64,000 nucleotides of DNA from Aestuariivita sp. (GTDB lineage Bacteria; Pseudomonadota; Alphaproteobacteria; Rhodobacterales; Rhodobacteraceae): assembly GCF_021404545.1 (NCBI RefSeq), contig NZ_JAAWWD010000061.1:96001-160000 (forward strand), written 5' to 3'. Every line of letters starts with the position of its first letter. Position 1 is the stretch's first letter. The position numbers and the translations under genes were made by a program. The notes under the pieces are model-generated. The model saw nothing but the letters and a program-made list of their open reading frames with translations, did not search any database and had not been told where the DNA came from. Below are positions 60,536 through 64,000 of this stretch, one piece after another.

Positions 60536-61251
60536 CCGAGATCCTGAGCGTCTCCAAGCTGAACAAAAAGTTCGGCGGCGTGACCGTCGCAAACGATATC
60601 GACTTCACGCTGCATGCCGGAACCATGCATTGCCTGATCGGGCCGAACGGGGCGGGCAAATCGACCTTCTTCCGGCTGATCCTTGGCGAGCATGCCCCCG
60701 ACAGCGGCACGATCTTGTTTCGCGGCGCGGACATCACGCGCCTGCGTTCGTTCGAGCGGATCCGGCGCGGGATCAGCGTCAAGTTTCAGGTGCCCGGCAT
60801 CTTCAAGGCGCTCAGCGTCCGGCAGAACCTCGACGTCGCGTTCCAGCATCACCTGCACGGCCACAACCTTTCGTCCACCGTAAAGCGCGTGGTGGAGTTC
60901 ACCAATCTCGAGGCCGAAGTCGAAACACCCGCGGGCGCGCTGTCGCACGGACAACAGCAATGGCTGGAAATCGGCATGGCCGTGGGCGTGGAACCCACGC
61001 TCCTGCTGCTTGACGAGCCCACCGCCGGCATGTCGCCCGACGAGACGCGCAAGACCGGCGAGATGCTGCACGATCTGAACCAGCGCGGGATCACGATCCT
61101 GGCCGTGGAACACGACATGGCCTTCGTCGAACAGATTGCCACGCAAGTCACCGTGCTGCATTTCGGACGGATCTTCGCCGAAGGGACAATCGCGGAAATC
61201 ATCGACCATCCCGGCGTCCAGGACATCTATCTCGGGGGCAGCGATGAGTAA
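60532..61251 (+). CDS. amide/urea ABC transporter ATP-binding protein (UrtD/LivG class)
   Basis: 239 residues from the ATG at 60532 (ATGA overlap); a longer frame upstream is out of frame inside the permease. Walker A 'GPNGAGKSTFF' near residue 37-47, Q-loop 'RGISVKFQVPGIFKALSVRQ', signature 'LSHGQQQWLEIGMAVGVEPT', Walker B 'LLLLDEPTAGMSPDETRKTG' and H-loop 'LAVEHDMAFVEQIATQVTVL'. The LSHGQQQWLEIGM form of the signature is that of UrtD-like ATPases. Confidence 0.94.
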   Translation: MTEILSVSKLNKKFGGVTVANDIDFTLHAGTMHCLIGPNGAGKSTFFRLILGEHAPDSGTILFRGADITRLRSFERIRRGISVKFQVPGIFKALSVRQNLDVAFQHHLHGHNLSSTVKRVVEFTNLEAEVETPAGALSHGQQQWLEIGMAVGVEPTLLLLDEPTAGMSPDETRKTGEMLHDLNQRGITILAVEHDMAFVEQIATQVTVLHFGRIFAEGTIAEIIDHPGVQDIYLGGSDE

Positions 61252-61957
61252 CGAGACACTGCTCGACCTGAAGGGCTTGCGCAGCGGTTACGGCGCCGAA
61301 ACCGTCCTGCAAGGCGTCGACATGGAAATCAGACCGGGCGAGATCGTCGCCGTGATCGGCCGCAACGGCGTGGGCAAGACGACGCTCATGCGCACGCTGT
61401 CGGGCCTTCTGAAACCAAGCGCCGGGACGATCCACCTGAAAGGCCGCGACGTGACCGGGGACAGCGCCGATTTGCGCGCCCGCGCCGGCATCGGCTATAT
61501 CCCTCAGGGCCGCGACGTCTTTCCGGAGCTGACCGTGCGGGAAAACCTTCTTGTGGGCGAGGTGGCCGGCACCGGCCGGGCCAAGCCCGATTACGATCTG
61601 GTCTATCAGTTCTTCCCGATCCTGCGGGAGCGCGCACACCAGCGCGCCGGCACCCTGTCGGGCGGGCAGCAGCAGCAGCTTGCCATCGGCCGCGCCATGA
61701 TGGGCAACCCGTCGCTCATGCTGCTCGACGAACCGTCCGAGGGCATCCAGCCTTCCATCGTCAAGGACATCGCCCGCAACGTCCGGACGCTGAACGCACA
61801 GACCGACATGGCCGTGCTGCTGGTCGAACAGAACCTGGATCTGATCGTCTCTCTCGCAGAACGCGGCTATGTCATGGAAAAGGGCCGCATCGTCGCGCGC
61901 CTTAGCCGGGACGAGATCACCTCGCGCGAAGAAGTCCGCAAACATCTGACCATCTAA
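61244..61957 (+). CDS. amide/urea ABC transporter ATP-binding protein (UrtE/LivF class)
   Basis: 237 residues from the ATG at 61244, overlapping the preceding gene by 8 nt. Walker A 'GRNGVGKTTLM' (~39-49), signature 'LSGGQQQQLAIGRAMMGNPS', Walker B 'LMLLDEPSEGIQPSIVKDIA' and 'VLLVEQNLDLIVSLAERGYV'. 'EPSEGIQPSIV' is typical of UrtE. Completes the five-component transporter. Confidence 0.95.
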   Translation: MSNETLLDLKGLRSGYGAETVLQGVDMEIRPGEIVAVIGRNGVGKTTLMRTLSGLLKPSAGTIHLKGRDVTGDSADLRARAGIGYIPQGRDVFPELTVRENLLVGEVAGTGRAKPDYDLVYQFFPILRERAHQRAGTLSGGQQQQLAIGRAMMGNPSLMLLDEPSEGIQPSIVKDIARNVRTLNAQTDMAVLLVEQNLDLIVSLAERGYVMEKGRIVARLSRDEITSREEVRKHLTI

Positions 61958-61975
61958 ACCAACAGGGAGAGACCT

Positions 61976-62962
61976 ATGAGCTGGTTCGAGTCGTCCATCA
62001 TGGCAACCAAGGGCGTCGCCCGGGGAAAGGCAGGCGAAAGCCACAGCATCACGATCGAGGATCAGGGGGCCTTTCACTATGTCTACGGCCCCTATGTCGA
62101 TCCGGTTCTGGAGGTAAAGCCCGGCGCCGTCGTCACCGTCGAGACGCACGATGCGTTCGAAGGCAAGATCACCTCCGAAACCGATAAACCAACCGAGATC
62201 CTCAATTTTCCATACCTCAACCCCCAGACCGGCCCGATCTACGTGGAAGGCGCGGAAAAGGGCGATGCGCTCGCCGTTCGGATCATCTCGATCAAGCCGC
62301 GCGGCCCGCAGCCTGTCGGCACAACCTGCCTGATCCCGGAATTCGGCGGCCTTGTCGGCACCGGCGACACCGCGATGCTAAACCCGCCGCTGCCGGAAAT
62401 GGTCAAGAAGCTGCATGTGACCGAAGAGGGCGTGAAATGGTCCGACACGCTGACCCTGCCCTACGAGCCCTTCATCGGCACCATCGGCACGTCGCCCGAG
62501 ATCGAGGCGATCTCGTCGCTCCAGCCCGACTATTACGGTGGCAACATGGACCTGCCCGACATGGCGCCGGGCGCGATCGTCTATCTGCCGGTGAACAAGG
62601 AAGGCGGCTACCTTTACCTCGGCGATTGCCACGCGATCCAGGGCGACGGAGAGTTGTGCGGCGTCGCGCTGGAAATGCCTGCCACCGTGGAAATCCAGAT
62701 CGACCTGATCAAGGGCCACGGCAATGGCTGGCCGCAGCTGGAAAACGAGCATTCGATGGGGTTCATCGGGTCTGCCCGCCCGATGGAGGATGCCGCGCGC
62801 ATCGCCTATCGCGAACTGGTCCGCTGGGTCGCCGCCGAAACGGGCCAAAGCCAGGAAGAGGCCTATATGCTGCTGACGATGTGCGGAAAGGTCCGTGTCG
62901 GCAACATGGTCGATCCGAAGTACAGCCTCGGCGCGTCGATCGAGAAGCGTTTCGTGAAATAG
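61976..62962 (+). CDS. fmdA: acetamidase/formamidase family amidohydrolase
   Basis: 328 residues, AGGGAGAG before the ATG. Hydrolyses short aliphatic amides to ammonia and acid. FmdA/AmdA pattern: 'PGAVVTVETHDAFEGKITSE' (~49-68), 'NPQTGPIYVEGAEKGDALAV', 'DLPDMAPGAIVYLPVNKEGG' and 'LYLGDCHAIQGDGELCGVAL' with the conserved D-C-H-A. It is shorter than classical formamidase (~400 residues), as in the acetamidase/formamidase subgroup. No fmdB/regulatory peptide follows. As the only hydrolase in the operon it defines the pathway as amide utilisation for nitrogen. Confidence 0.92.
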   Translation: MSWFESSIMATKGVARGKAGESHSITIEDQGAFHYVYGPYVDPVLEVKPGAVVTVETHDAFEGKITSETDKPTEILNFPYLNPQTGPIYVEGAEKGDALAVRIISIKPRGPQPVGTTCLIPEFGGLVGTGDTAMLNPPLPEMVKKLHVTEEGVKWSDTLTLPYEPFIGTIGTSPEIEAISSLQPDYYGGNMDLPDMAPGAIVYLPVNKEGGYLYLGDCHAIQGDGELCGVALEMPATVEIQIDLIKGHGNGWPQLENEHSMGFIGSARPMEDAARIAYRELVRWVAAETGQSQEEAYMLLTMCGKVRVGNMVDPKYSLGASIEKRFVK

Positions 62963-62972
62963 GAGAAGACAG

Positions 62973-63734
62973 ATGGATCTTGGACTGAAAGGCCTGCGCG
63001 CCATTATAACGGGCGGCAGCAAGGGCATCGGGCGCCGCTGCGCCGAAATTCTCGTGGCCGAGGGCGCGCATGTCTCGATCTGCGCGCGCACCGCCGCCGA
63101 TGTGGAGGCCACGCTCGAAGCGTTGCGCCCCGGCGGAACCACTGTGCATGGCGCGGCGGTCGACGTCTCGGACAAGGCGGCGCTGGAGGGCTGGGTGTCA
63201 GATGCCGCCGCCGCGATGGGCGGGATCGATATCGTTATCGGAAATGTCTCTGCACTGGCCGTGGGTGACGACGAAGAGGCATGGCAGGCAGGCTTTGACA
63301 CCGACATGATGCATTGCGTCCGTGTCGTGAACGCGGCAATGCCCTGGCTGGAGGCGTCAGATGCCGCCTCCATTACGCTCGTCTCCTCCGTCTCAGGGCG
63401 CGAGATCGACTTTACCGGCCCCTCCTACGGCGCCTTCAAGGCCGCAATTGTGCACTACGCCAGCGGACTGGCATACAAGCTTGCTCCGAAAGGGATCCGG
63501 GCGAACGCGGTCTCTCCGGGCAACACATATTTCGATGGCGGCATCTGGCAGCAGATCGAAACCGGCAACCCCGCGCTTTTTGCGGAAGCACTGGCTTTGA
63601 ACCCGATGGGCCGCATGGCCGAGCCCGAGGAGATTGCGCGCGGGATCGTTTTTCTCGCCAGCCCCGCCTCCAGCTTCACAAGCGGGACAAACCTTGTGAT
63701 CGACGGTGCGCTGACGCGCGCCGTGCAGCTCTGA
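62973..63734 (+). CDS. short-chain dehydrogenase/reductase (SDR) closing the amide operon
   Basis: 253 residues, 10 nt after the amidase stop. Classical SDR: 'ITGGSKGIGRRCAEILVAEG' (~11-30), 'VIGNVSALAVGDD' where NNAG is replaced by GNVS, Ser in 'TLVSSVSGREIDF' and 'YGAFKAAIVHYASGLAYKLA' with the YxxxK pair. Arg in 'SICARTAADV' favours NADP(H). Its position after the amidase suggests it acts on the acid or aldehyde released from a larger amide, but no substrate can be inferred. Confidence 0.9.
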   Translation: MDLGLKGLRAIITGGSKGIGRRCAEILVAEGAHVSICARTAADVEATLEALRPGGTTVHGAAVDVSDKAALEGWVSDAAAAMGGIDIVIGNVSALAVGDDEEAWQAGFDTDMMHCVRVVNAAMPWLEASDAASITLVSSVSGREIDFTGPSYGAFKAAIVHYASGLAYKLAPKGIRANAVSPGNTYFDGGIWQQIETGNPALFAEALALNPMGRMAEPEEIARGIVFLASPASSFTSGTNLVIDGALTRAVQL

Positions 63735-64000
63735 GACCCAAGGCACGAAGGCCACATCCGTCCGGTATCGCCTGTCGGGATCGACCTCTCCTGCGCCAAG
63801 CTGTGCAGTCAACGGGCGCCGCAAACCTGACCGTGAAGCATGTCGCGAATGGCCTGTGTGGATGGTTCCTGCATAGCAAGACTTTTTTGATCTGATTTGT
63901 GCATTTGTCAGAAGCAGTCATGTGTCCGGCCTGTTTGCGGGGTTTTGACCGCTGGCCCTAGTGGGTTCCCCAAACCAAGTTCCTAAAAGTTTCCGGGGGT
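63735..64000. other. right-end intergenic sequence
   Basis: 266 bp without a convincing gene. A TTTTTT run at 63884-63889 lies after the SDR, but I cannot find a matching stem directly before it, so a terminator is not called. Short open frames on both strands have no features. Confidence 0.5.

Noticed and set aside
1..64000. tRNA, rRNA, CRISPR arrays or insertion sequences
   Set aside because: I looked for cloverleaf-like genes, regular short repeats with spacers, transposase-like frames and terminal repeats and saw none that I can support.

Overview
The window looks like chromosomal DNA of a marine-type alphaproteobacterium, most likely Rhodobacteraceae (roseobacter group). The reasons are the high GC content, tightly overlapping operons, and the mix of acyl-CoA catabolic genes, branched-chain-amino-acid-type (Liv) ABC transporters and an AmiC/AmiR amide operon. 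This is inference; no rRNA or tRNA gene is present to fix the taxonomy.

Region 1 (1-25,856, all minus strand) is an extracellular contractile injection system (eCIS, the Afp/PVC/MAC class of phage-tail-like particles). Read in the direction of transcription the order is: sheath, tube, zinc-ribbon protein, proline-rich protein, DUF4255 tail cap, AAA+ ATPase, a 94-residue protein, a giant 2535-residue protein with an N-terminal DUF4157 metallopeptidase-like domain, a DUF4157-OmpA fusion, CIS-tube adaptor, LysM protein, VgrG-like hub, gp5-like spike, PAAR-like tip, gp25 wedge, two baseplate-J-like wedge proteins and a tail-P2-I-like protein cut by the left edge. Twelve of the 17 junctions are ATGA or TGATG overlaps, so this is one translationally coupled operon. 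There are no capsid, terminase, portal or T6SS membrane genes.

Region 2 (25,857-27,552) holds a divergent SARP/BTAD-type regulator. The operon promoter side carries three heptamers of the CGTGACA type spaced exactly 11 bp apart, the arrangement SARP activators bind in Streptomyces. The regulator is therefore the likely direct activator of the eCIS.

Region 3 (27,553-54,845) is an acyl-CoA catabolic island. A plus-strand operon (CoA ligase, 3-hydroxyacyl-CoA dehydrogenase, enoyl-CoA hydratase, ACAD10/11-like dehydrogenase, two SDRs, VOC protein) faces a minus-strand operon (livJ-H-M-G-F, serine hydrolase, acetoacetyl-CoA synthetase-like ligase, TesB thioesterase). A second minus-strand operon (two acyl-CoA dehydrogenases, SDR, thiolase, nitronate monooxygenase, histidine phosphatase, APH-type kinase, IclR regulator) is divergent from two MDR reductases and a MaoC hydratase. 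A shared TTCCGC-TNT-GCGGAA-type palindrome lies upstream of three of these units and is probably the IclR operator. The kinase plus ACAD10/11-like dehydrogenase pairing suggests catabolism of 4-hydroxy or 4-keto acids.

Region 4 (54,846-64,000) is an amide-utilisation operon: amiC-amiR, a five-gene short-chain amide/urea ABC transporter, an acetamidase/formamidase and an SDR. Its leader has an ANTAR-type hexaloop hairpin, a second possible hexaloop overlapping a strong intrinsic terminator, and then amiC, so AmiR antitermination is the expected control.
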